Of a stretch of 64,000 bases of DNA, positions 35,684 through 43,258 are shown in pieces. The notes under the pieces are model-generated. The model did not search any database and was not told the origin of the DNA. It worked only from the letters and a program-made list of their open reading frames with translations. The position numbers were made by a program, and so were the translations under genes. The stretch spans positions 1,426,001 to 1,490,000 of the forward strand of contig NZ_WTYJ01000001.1 of NCBI RefSeq assembly GCF_009827305.1. The letters are read 5' to 3'. Source of the DNA: Croceibacterium xixiisoli. GTDB lineage: Bacteria > Pseudomonadota > Alphaproteobacteria > Sphingomonadales > Sphingomonadaceae. The number at the start of each line of letters is the position of its first letter. Positions within the stretch are counted from its first letter, which is position 1.

Positions 35684-36913
35684 GTGAGCGGATCTGATGG
35701 CAAGACATGCCCGGCCTGCGCCGAAGAGGTGAAGCTGGCGGCCAAGATCTGCCGTTTCTGCCGCTATGACTTCGAAACAGGGGCCGCCGATGGCGCGGCC
35801 AATGATAGTGGTGCGCCGGCTGCTCCATCAGTTGCTCCGGCCGATTCAACCCCGGTCGCTTCGACTGTTGCACAAGAACCGGCAACCGGGCGCAAACGCC
35901 ATTCTACGCTGGCGCTGACCATTGCCATCTATGCGCTGCTGACCGGGTTGGGCATGGCGCTGGGCATCTTCGTGTTCGACCGCATGGCCGAACATCCCGA
36001 GCCGGTGGAAGAGACCGCCGCCGTGGTTGAGGAACAACCAGTGGTTGCGCAGGGAGCGCAGGCAGCGAAGGATGAAGCGATCCGCCAGTTCGAAAAGGCC
36101 ATCGACACCTTTTATTCCGGCACGAATTCCGACGTGCAGACGCTGGCCGCCGAACCTGCCGCGCGGATCAGCGTGAACCTGGCGATGGAAATGTTCGGCC
36201 AGCCGGGCGGCGGGCTGGTGTTCCGCAATATGGAGCGACAGGAACGCGAAACGCTGGCGGTCTGGGCGGCGACCGCCCGTTCCGCCGGCACCGATGGCAA
36301 GGATCTGGTGGTCGGGGCGACAATGGATGGATCGCCCACGATCCGATCGGTGTGGAGCGGTGAGGCGCAGCAGAATGATCGCGTGATGCCGGCGATCCTG
36401 CTGGAGGCGGATCTGCCGCTGGTGAATGCCGTGGCCGGGCGCCGACAGACGGCCTGCCTGCGCCGGCTGTCGGTAATCGACCAGGAGTTCGGCATGGAGC
36501 GCGCGGTGAGCTATCTGCCCTGTGGACAGAGCGATCTGGCCATCGCGAAGGCGATGAAGTCAGCCGGCGTGATCGATATTCCGCCCGAATATGGCACCGC
36601 CATCCAGGCGGCCGATGGGCATTCCGCTGCCCCGAGCAGCATGGACGGGAATGCGGACCAGAATGTCGATTTCAGCGATATCACCAGCACGCCGGCACCC
36701 GCTGCACGATCTGTGACACGGCCCACCACTCGGCCTGCTGCTCCGGCGCTGCGCAATCGCAGCCAGCAGCCGACCGGGGTGATCGCGATGACCGATGCGG
36801 ATGATGCCGGCCATGCCGCCGAAGCCGCAGCGACGGCCGCCCGGGCGGCCGCGCAGGTGCCGACCAAGGCGACGCGAGGCCATTCGGGGGCGGATGCGGC
36901 CACGGAAATGTAA
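35684..36913 (+). CDS. Zinc-ribbon membrane protein of unknown function
   Basis: 409 residues from a GTG. An N-terminal zinc ribbon with C9, C12, C23 and C26 (CPAC and CRFC), a Pro/Ala/Ser-rich linker, one membrane span at about 75-98, then a domain with no recognised family and a low-complexity Thr/Arg/Pro and Ala-rich tail. One predicted span puts the zinc ribbon and the C-terminal domain on opposite sides of the membrane. The ribbon resembles UPF0547-type N-terminal ribbons. Role unknown. Confidence 0.7.
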   Translation: MSGSDGKTCPACAEEVKLAAKICRFCRYDFETGAADGAANDSGAPAAPSVAPADSTPVASTVAQEPATGRKRHSTLALTIAIYALLTGLGMALGIFVFDRMAEHPEPVEETAAVVEEQPVVAQGAQAAKDEAIRQFEKAIDTFYSGTNSDVQTLAAEPAARISVNLAMEMFGQPGGGLVFRNMERQERETLAVWAATARSAGTDGKDLVVGATMDGSPTIRSVWSGEAQQNDRVMPAILLEADLPLVNAVAGRRQTACLRRLSVIDQEFGMERAVSYLPCGQSDLAIAKAMKSAGVIDIPPEYGTAIQAADGHSAAPSSMDGNADQNVDFSDITSTPAPAARSVTRPTTRPAAPALRNRSQQPTGVIAMTDADDAGHAAEAAATAARAAAQVPTKATRGHSGADAATEM

Positions 36914-37073
36914 GCTGCGACATGCCGACGTGCGGACGCACACAGGCCGGCGGCAGAAACCATCCGCATATCGCAAGCCATTGTGCTACACCGCATCTCC
37001 CCCTTGCCTGTGGACAGGGTTGCGATAGCGGCGGGGTTGATCTGAAACTGCCTGCGACGAGTCGGTCCCCTTC

Positions 37074-38192
37074 GTGAAATCCATTATTCCCAAGGCCATT
37101 GCGGATCAGTCCTGGCCGGCGATCATCACCCTGTTCCTGCTGGCGCTGGTCGGCGGCACGGCGCTGTTTTCCGTGGCCGGTGGATCGTTCACGCCCTGGG
37201 CGGCGACGCATGCCATGCGTTTCGTGCTGTTCATGGGCATGGCGATGGGCCTGTCCTACATCCCCGTGTCGTTGTTCCGGATCGGCATCATCCCGGCCGC
37301 ACTGGGCAGTATCGCGCTGCTGGTTCTGGTGCTGGCGGTCGGCTTTGTCGGGGGCGGGGCGCGCAGCTGGCTCAATCTCGGCTTCATGCAATTGCAGCCT
37401 TCGGAACTGGTCAAGATCGCGCTGGTGGGGCTGCTGGCCCGCTATTTCGAGGTGCTGACGCCGAGCGAAACCTCCAAGGTGCGCGCACTGTGGCCGCCGC
37501 TGCTGATCACCAGCGTCCCCTTCCTGCTGATTGCCGCGCAGCCGGATCTGGGCACGGCCATGCTGCTGATGCTGACATCGGTAATCGTGTGCTTCCTGGC
37601 CGGGATGCCGCTGAAATGGTTCCTCGGCGCCGGGCTGGCCGGGGCGATTACCGTTCCGCTGGCCTACAACTTCCTGCTGCTGCCGCATCAGCAGTTGCGC
37701 CTGACGATCTTTCTCAATCCCGAAGAGGATCCGCTGGGCGGTGGTTACCATATCTCCCAATCCTCGATCGCGATCGGATCGGGTGGCATCATGGGCAAGG
37801 GCTATCTGAACGGCAGCCAGAGCCATCTGCATTATCTGCCCGAAACCCATACCGACTTCATCTTTCCGGCAATTGCAGAGGAATGGGGGCTGGCCGGCGG
37901 GCTGGTGATCATGCTGCTGTTCGGTGTGTTGTTGCGCTGGGGCATGAATGTGTCGCGCAATGCGGCCACGCGGTTCGAACAGCTGGTAGGCGCCGGGCTG
38001 ACCTGCAGCCTGTTCCTCTATATCGCGATCAATCTGATGATGGTGATGGGCATGGCGCCGGTGGTGGGAATTCCGCTGCCGCTGGTGTCCTATGGCGGAT
38101 CGGCCATGCTGTCCGCCATGCTCTCTGTCGGCGTGCTGATGAGCATCGATCGGGAAAACCGCAAATCGACCCGGCCTTTCCGGCGATTGTGA
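37074..38192 (+). CDS. rodA: Rod shape-determining SEDS polymerase RodA
   Basis: Peptidoglycan glycosyltransferase of the elongasome. 372 residues with about ten spans. GFMQLQPSELVKIAL and the late PETHTDFIFPAIAEEWG and GIPLPLVSYGGSAML segments are SEDS signatures. GTG start at 37074. It lies 160 bases after the zinc-ribbon gene with no clear signal in that gap. Usual partners mreBCD and pbp2 are not in the window. Confidence 0.94.
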   Translation: MKSIIPKAIADQSWPAIITLFLLALVGGTALFSVAGGSFTPWAATHAMRFVLFMGMAMGLSYIPVSLFRIGIIPAALGSIALLVLVLAVGFVGGGARSWLNLGFMQLQPSELVKIALVGLLARYFEVLTPSETSKVRALWPPLLITSVPFLLIAAQPDLGTAMLLMLTSVIVCFLAGMPLKWFLGAGLAGAITVPLAYNFLLLPHQQLRLTIFLNPEEDPLGGGYHISQSSIAIGSGGIMGKGYLNGSQSHLHYLPETHTDFIFPAIAEEWGLAGGLVIMLLFGVLLRWGMNVSRNAATRFEQLVGAGLTCSLFLYIAINLMMVMGMAPVVGIPLPLVSYGGSAMLSAMLSVGVLMSIDRENRKSTRPFRRL

Positions 38193-38229
38193 TCGCAGGC
38201 AAGGGCCGGGCAGTCGGCATGGGCGGGGA

Positions 38230-38526
38230 TCAGCCCTTCGCCTTCCTGCGCCGGGTCTCCCAGCCTTTTTTCGCGGCGGCGGAACGCTTGGCGTGGCTCT
38301 GGCTCGAACCGGATTTCTCCCCGCCTTTGCGCGCAGATTCATGATTGTCCGGTTTACCGCGACCCGAACCGGATTTGTTGCCGCCGCCGGATTCCTTGTT
38401 CACCGTGGCCCAGGCACGGCGTTCGGCTTCCTTGTGCCCTACGCCGCGATCCTCATAACCTTCTTCGATATGTTCGGCCTTGCGCTTTTGCTTGTCCGTA
38501 TAGCTGGATTTGTCACCGCGCGGCAT
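38230..38526 (-). CDS. KGG-type small basic protein, annotated elsewhere as plasmid stabilization protein
   Basis: 98 residues, very basic and hydrophilic, starting MPRGDKSSYTDKQKRKAEHI and carrying KGG/KGW-like segments (ARKGGEKSG, AAKKGWETRRRK). The family is common on alphaproteobacterial chromosomes and linked to stress; the name plasmid stabilization is historical. The ATG at 38526 has AAGGA seven bases upstream; the open frame extends to 38616 without support. Convergent with rodA. Confidence 0.8.
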   Translation of the reverse strand: MPRGDKSSYTDKQKRKAEHIEEGYEDRGVGHKEAERRAWATVNKESGGGNKSGSGRGKPDNHESARKGGEKSGSSQSHAKRSAAAKKGWETRRRKAKG

Positions 38527-38652
38527 GATGCTGTCCTTCCGATCACATCCGTCCGGCTTCCCCAACGCGCGAGGGAGCATTCGGTTGTTCGTCCGGTCAC
38601 ATTTATGCTTCCCCATGCCCTGTTAAGATGATGTCTTTACAGCGTTCAGGCG

Positions 38653-38677
38653 GGAACGGTTGCCGGGCTGGTGCGTA
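38653..38677 (+). promoter_or_regulatory. Possible EcfG-type promoter before the histidine kinase
   Basis: GGAAC at 38653-38657, 16 bases, CGTA at 38674-38677: one mismatch to the EcfG consensus. It lies 17 bases before the TTG start at 38694, which leaves little leader; if real, it favours a start further downstream (GTG at 38715 or ATG at 38748). Confidence 0.4.
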
Positions 38678-38693
38678 AGGAAGAGTCAGGATT

Positions 38694-41330
38694 TTGGCTG
38701 AGGGAAATTCGATTGTGTCGGCTGAGGGGGTGCCCGCGGGGGCGGTGATGGGCGCCAGAGGGGAAATGGCGCGACGGATCGCAGAATTCGATTGGTCGGC
38801 AACCTCGCTGGGCCCGATGGATGCCTGGCCGCAAAGTCTGCGGACCATCATTGCCTTCATGACGAATTGCCCCGTCCCGTTGGTCATGCTGTGGGGCCCG
38901 GATGGCTATATGGTCTACAACGACGCCTATGCCATTTTTGCAGGGGACGCGCATCCGCGCCTGCTGGGCAGCAAGGTGCGCGAAGGCTGGCCCGAAGTGG
39001 CCGATTTCAACGATCATGTGATGCGCACGGGGCTGGCCGGCAAGACGCTGGCCTATCGCAATCATGTGCTCAGCCTCAACCGCACCGGCGTGTTCGAGGA
39101 TGTCTGGCTCAATCTCGATTATTCGCCGGTGTTCGATGATGCGGGCCAGCCGGCCGGGGTGATCGCGGTGGTGGTGGAAATTACCGAGGCGGTGATGGCG
39201 GAACGCGCGCTGCGCGAAAGCGAGCGCCGGCTGCGTTTTCTCGATGATCTGGGCCGCACGGCCAGTACCATTGTCGATGCCGATGACATCCTGGCCATCA
39301 CCACCCGCATGACGGGGGAGGAGATGGGCGTATCGATCTGCGCCTATGCCGATATGGACGAGGATCAGAACGGCTTCACCATCCGGGGCGACTGGGCGGC
39401 ACCGGGCGCGCAGTCGATCGTGGGCCATTACGATCTGACCGATTTCGGCGAACTGGCCGTGAGCCGGCTGTCTGCCGGTCAGCCGCTGGTGGTCAAGGAT
39501 ATCGAGCGTGAATTGACGGCCGGGGCTGCCGCGACCTTTGTCGCCATCGGGGTGAGGGCGACCATCTGCATGCCGTTGGTCAAGGATGGCCGGCTGACCG
39601 CGCTGATGGCGGTTCATCATGCCCAGCCGCATGACTGGACCGATCAGGAACTGGCGCTGATCCGCGCCGTGACCGACCGCAGCTGGGCCCATGTCGAACG
39701 CGTTGGGGTGGAGGCGGAACTGCGCCGCGCGGCGGAGGAATTGCGCGAGCTGAACGAAACACTGGAAAGCCGCGTCAATGAAAGATCCGACGCGCTGTTG
39801 CGCAGCCAAATGCAGTTCCGGCTGCTGGTGCAGGGCGTTACCGATTACGCGATCTACATGCTCGATCCCGAAGGCCATGTGTCGAGCTGGAACGCCGGAG
39901 CGGAACGGATCAAGGGCTATGCGCCCGAAGAGATCATCGGGCGGCATTTTTCCACCTTCTATCGGCCGGCGGACCGGGACAATGGCGATCCGGCGCGGGC
40001 GCTGGAGGCGGCGCGCAAGGATGGCAGCTTCACCGCAGAAGGCTGGCGCATCCGCAAGGATGGCAGCGAATTCCGCGCCAGCGTGGTGATCGACACCATT
40101 CTGGACGAACAGGGCGATCTGATCGGTTTCACCAAGATCACCCGCGACGTGACCGAGCGCGAGGCGGCCCAGCGCGAGCTGGAAACCGCGCGCGAGGCCC
40201 TGTTCCAGTCACAGAAGCTGGAGGCGATCGGCCAGCTGACCGGCGGTGTGGCGCATGATTTCAACAATTTGCTGATGGCGATCAGCAGCAGCCTGGCGCT
40301 GTTGCGCAAGCGTATGCCCGATGATGATGCGCAGGCGGTGCGGCTGATCGAGAATTCCATGGCGGCGGCCGATCGCGGTGCCGCGCTGACCCAGCGGATG
40401 CTCGCCTTTGCCCGGCGGCAGGAATTGAAACCCGAACGGGTAGATGTCGCCTGGCTGGTGCGCGGGATGATCGAACTGATGCAGCGATCACTGGGGCCAA
40501 GCTGGGAAATCTCCACCCGTTTCCCGCCCGATCTGGCCGCGGTGTTCGCCGATCCCAACCAGCTGGAAATGGCGCTGCTCAATCTGGCGGTGAATGCGCG
40601 CGATGCCATGCCCGGCGGCGGCGATCTGCGGATCGAAGCCAGCCCGCGCAAGATCACCCGGGGGGAAGTGAAGGACCTGCCCGCCGGCGCCTATATCCGC
40701 TTGAGCGTGATCGATAATGGATCCGGCATGGATGCCGAAACGCTGGCGCGGGCGACCGAGCCGTTCTTCACCACCAAGGGGGTGGGCAAGGGGACCGGGC
40801 TGGGCCTGTCCATGATCGACGGTTTCGCCCGGCAGATGGGCGGCGTGCTGCAGCTGGAAAGCGTGGTGGGGACGGGCACATCGGCCCATCTGTGGCTGCC
40901 GCTGGCGCAGGAAAGCGCCGCCGCACCCGACCGCGCCCCGACCGCGGTCCCTCAGCCGGCGCGGGGCAACCGCCCGCTGACCGTGCTGGCGGTGGATGAT
41001 GATGCGATCATCCTGATGAACACGGCGGCGATCATCGAAGACATGGGCCACCGCGTGTTCGAAGCCTCATCCGGGGCTGAGGCGCTGGAGATTTTCACCA
41101 GCCATCCAGATATCGATCTGGTGGTGACCGATCACGCCATGCCGGGCATGAAAGGCACCGAGCTGATCGCGGCGCTGGTGGAACAGCGGCCGGACGTGCC
41201 GATCATCCTGGCGACCGGCTATGGCGAAATCTTCGACAATCTGCCCCCGCGTGCGTTGCGGCTGGGCAAGCCGTTCAGCCAGGATGAGCTGGAAACGGCG
41301 GTGAGGAAGGTCTGCGCGACTTCGGTGTGA
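38694..41330 (+). CDS. Hybrid sensor histidine kinase with PAS, GAF, PAS and receiver domains
   Basis: 878 residues, no membrane span, so a soluble sensor. Order: PAS-like domain (about 30-170), GAF (about 182-340), coiled stretch (340-368), PAS with PAC (about 372-490), HisKA with phosphorylated H521 in GGVAHDFNN, HATPase with N634, D674-x-G-x-G678 and GTGLGLS at 700-706, then a receiver domain with acidic pocket DDD at 768-770, D813 and K859. The start is uncertain (TTG at 38694 behind AAGGAAGAG; alternatives GTG 38715, ATG 38748). No partner response regulator adjacent. Hybrid kinases with this layout often act in stress or light sensing, but no LOV cysteine motif is seen in the PAS domains. 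Confidence 0.9.
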   Translation: MAEGNSIVSAEGVPAGAVMGARGEMARRIAEFDWSATSLGPMDAWPQSLRTIIAFMTNCPVPLVMLWGPDGYMVYNDAYAIFAGDAHPRLLGSKVREGWPEVADFNDHVMRTGLAGKTLAYRNHVLSLNRTGVFEDVWLNLDYSPVFDDAGQPAGVIAVVVEITEAVMAERALRESERRLRFLDDLGRTASTIVDADDILAITTRMTGEEMGVSICAYADMDEDQNGFTIRGDWAAPGAQSIVGHYDLTDFGELAVSRLSAGQPLVVKDIERELTAGAAATFVAIGVRATICMPLVKDGRLTALMAVHHAQPHDWTDQELALIRAVTDRSWAHVERVGVEAELRRAAEELRELNETLESRVNERSDALLRSQMQFRLLVQGVTDYAIYMLDPEGHVSSWNAGAERIKGYAPEEIIGRHFSTFYRPADRDNGDPARALEAARKDGSFTAEGWRIRKDGSEFRASVVIDTILDEQGDLIGFTKITRDVTEREAAQRELETAREALFQSQKLEAIGQLTGGVAHDFNNLLMAISSSLALLRKRMPDDDAQAVRLIENSMAAADRGAALTQRMLAFARRQELKPERVDVAWLVRGMIELMQRSLGPSWEISTRFPPDLAAVFADPNQLEMALLNLAVNARDAMPGGGDLRIEASPRKITRGEVKDLPAGAYIRLSVIDNGSGMDAETLARATEPFFTTKGVGKGTGLGLSMIDGFARQMGGVLQLESVVGTGTSAHLWLPLAQESAAAPDRAPTAVPQPARGNRPLTVLAVDDDAIILMNTAAIIEDMGHRVFEASSGAEALEIFTSHPDIDLVVTDHAMPGMKGTELIAALVEQRPDVPIILATGYGEIFDNLPPRALRLGKPFSQDELETAVRKVCATSV

Positions 41331-41393
41331 TTTGTCCGGCCGGGGAAGCGCATTGGAGGAGCGGGCTTGCTGGCGAACCCAGGAGTTGATTTC

Positions 41394-41431
41394 ATGTAAC
41401 CTTCAGGTTACATAAGTAACCCTAGGGTTAC
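41394..41431. promoter_or_regulatory. Four alternating GTAACC half-sites at exact 10-bp steps
   Basis: GTAACC at 41396, GGTTAC at 41406, GTAACC at 41416 and GGTTAC at 41426. They form two palindromes, ATGTAACCTTCAGGTTACAT (41394-41413) and GTAACCCTAGGGTTAC (41416-41431), with centres 20 bp apart, two helical turns. A TTGATT at 41386 and TACATA at 41409 could be a weak promoter with the first palindrome in its spacer. The array lies between the kinase stop and the terminator at 41433. The binding protein is unknown. Confidence 0.7.
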
Positions 41432-41432
41432 C

Positions 41433-41479
41433 AGAGCGGCGATCCGATTGCATCAGATCGCCGCTCTATTTCCTTTTGT
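41433..41479 (+). terminator. Intrinsic terminator downstream of the histidine kinase
   Basis: Twelve-bp perfect stem AGAGCGGCGATC/GATCGCCGCTCT (41433-41444 with 41456-41467), 11-base loop, followed by the T-rich stretch ATTTCCTTTTG. Confidence 0.8.
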
Positions 41480-41544
41480 TTGCCGCAATTTCCGAGTCAG
41501 CCGGTGATTCCGCCTGCTTGGAAATTGCCAGAAGGAGTGGATCT

Positions 41545-41964
41545 ATGCAGTCAGTCGTTGCCGAACAGGCGGAGCGCTTGTCGAAGCGGAGGGCGATCGC
41601 TGCCATTGTTCTGGGTACGGTTCTGGCAGCAACTCAGGCCCAGCGCATGGATGCGAGCGGCGCCGGGCCGATCGCCTGGATGATCACCGGGCTGGTCATC
41701 GCGATATTCCTGCTGTGGGCGAGCGGCCTGTTTCGCCACACATTCCTGCGTGGAATTCTGAATGATGAAGGCAGCGATGTCAGCAGGCGCCGTTCCTTGA
41801 TGATTGGCTTCTGGAATATGCTGGCGACAGCCGTGGTTTGTTATATTCTGACCTATGTAAAGGATTACGGTCCGCGTGATGCGATCCAGATCATCATGAC
41901 GGTCGGCATCAGTTCTGCTCTGATAAGCTTTGGCGTTGCCGAACGGGTTGCCTCACATCAATGA
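41545..41964 (+). CDS. Small membrane protein paired with an XRE regulator
   Basis: 139 residues, about four hydrophobic spans (about 17-33, 43-61, 86-102 and 112-130). Starts at the ATG at 41545 with AAGGAG upstream. It overlaps the next gene, an XRE regulator (ATGA). Pairs of a short membrane protein and a 65-70-residue XRE protein are common in bacteria; the role of the membrane partner is not established. Confidence 0.7.
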   Translation: MQSVVAEQAERLSKRRAIAAIVLGTVLAATQAQRMDASGAGPIAWMITGLVIAIFLLWASGLFRHTFLRGILNDEGSDVSRRRSLMIGFWNMLATAVVCYILTYVKDYGPRDAIQIIMTVGISSALISFGVAERVASHQ

Positions 41965-42173
41965 CCGAGAGATTGCTGAACAGAATTCGAGAGGAGCGAG
42001 AGCGGATGGGCCTGACCCAAGCCGCTCTCGCACAAAAAGTCGGTGTGTCTCGCAAGACGATCAATACCATAGAGAACCTGGTCTTTTCACCGTCGGCCAT
42101 CCTGGCGTTGAAAATTGCTCATCATCTCGACATTCGTTTTGATGATTTGTTCTGGATCAGTTGCCAGGACTAA
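41961..42173 (+). CDS. XRE family HTH regulator, short form (70 aa)
   Basis: Essentially a single Cro/CI-type HTH: LTQAALAQKVGVSRKTINTIE at about residues 18-38, then SPSAILALKIAHHLDIRFDDLFW. Stand-alone regulators of this size (YozG-like) usually control their own operon. It is translationally coupled to the upstream membrane protein gene. It could bind the GTAACC array about 550 bases upstream, but nothing in the sequence proves this. Confidence 0.85.
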   Translation: MTERLLNRIREERERMGLTQAALAQKVGVSRKTINTIENLVFSPSAILALKIAHHLDIRFDDLFWISCQD

Positions 42174-42372
42174 TGCTTGCAAATGTGGTCTGGGAGCGCG
42201 GACGCTTGTGCTCATCCGAGGGTGAGAGTGCCGCAGTTCAGCAAAACTCTCAAAGCGTTTGTTCCCTGTTTGTTTGCGTGATATCATCTGGCTCGGCAGA
42301 GCGGATGATCGATGGCGATACAGATTATGTCGTGGGTTCCGACGTTAACTGTCGATAGCGGGAGGTGGCAGG

Positions 42373-43230
42373 ATGGTGGGCGGCGGATCATTTGTACAAA
42401 CAGGTCTTGCGTTGGTGATCCTCGCTGCAGCGGCGCCGGCGGTTCCTGCGTCTCCCAGCCTGCTCGGCGTGGGCCTGGACGACCATGTTCCCGCTTTCAG
42501 CCCATCCGGCACGGTCGAACCGGTCTCATCCGTGGAAATGCTGCGAGTGAATAATGCCGATGGTAGCCGATCCACGCTGATCCGGGTTGGCGGCCGGGAA
42601 ATCATGCATCCGCACCCCTATGTCACCGTCATGGCGCAGGCGGGAGATGGGGTTCTGCTCGAAGTCGCGGATGCGGGGAATTCCTGCAATGCGCGGGGCT
42701 TTGTTTTTCTGGCGATATCCGGTGAAGACTTGCGGTTCTCGGATCAGTTTGGCGAATGTGCGACATTTGTACGTGCGGAAACCACGGGCAACACCATGAT
42801 AGCCACCCTGCGGGCAATGCAGGGCGGCGCCGGATATCTTGCCTACTCCTATAATGGCTCGCGCGTCACCCTGCGGCGGATCGGACTGCTTCCTTCGGCC
42901 GTCCCTTTCGGCAACGCTGACGGCTGGATCGGCGGGGACTTGTTTGATTATCTGACCGCTGCCGAAAATCACGTTATGCTCAAGCGAATGATGGGGCTGG
43001 AAAATCTGGAAGACGCACGCTTTTCTGCTGCGATTGCCAGTGATTTTCGGATCGATGGCGACTGGGTTGTGGCAAGTGGATGTCGTGCTCATTCCTGCCC
43101 CGGCAGCAAGGTCGCAGTCGCGATCAACCGGCGGACCGGCCGGCCGGTGATCGCGCTGCTTGGCGACAAGGGGCGGCAGATTTGGGGAAAAGAGAGTGAG
43201 GAATATTTTGCTGAATTCAGTTTCAATTGA
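42373..43230 (+). CDS. Exported protein with Ivy-like Cys-His-Cys loop (possible lysozyme/transglycosylase inhibitor)
   Basis: 285 residues with a signal peptide (about 1-26, ending VPASP) and a GGAGG ribosome site. The first 220 residues are not recognised. Near the C-terminus the segment SGCRAHSCPGSKVAVAI (C237, H240, C242) closely parallels the inhibitory loop of Ivy, which reads ACKPHDCGSQRIAVMW in E. coli, and it is followed by a hydrophobic ALL as in Ivy (GLF). Ivy-type proteins block lysozyme and also lytic transglycosylases in the periplasm. The convergent neighbour encodes a lytic transglycosylase domain. The family call is inference from this loop only. Confidence 0.55.
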   Translation: MVGGGSFVQTGLALVILAAAAPAVPASPSLLGVGLDDHVPAFSPSGTVEPVSSVEMLRVNNADGSRSTLIRVGGREIMHPHPYVTVMAQAGDGVLLEVADAGNSCNARGFVFLAISGEDLRFSDQFGECATFVRAETTGNTMIATLRAMQGGAGYLAYSYNGSRVTLRRIGLLPSAVPFGNADGWIGGDLFDYLTAAENHVMLKRMMGLENLEDARFSAAIASDFRIDGDWVVASGCRAHSCPGSKVAVAINRRTGRPVIALLGDKGRQIWGKESEEYFAEFSFN

Positions 43231-43258
43231 ATTTTTTCCGTGCTTATATGAATATACT

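Noticed and set aside
41394-41467. The GTAACC array plus hairpin as a CRISPR or other spacer array
   Set aside because: The repeated unit is six bases at 10-bp steps with no variable spacers; it is better explained as operator sites followed by a terminator.
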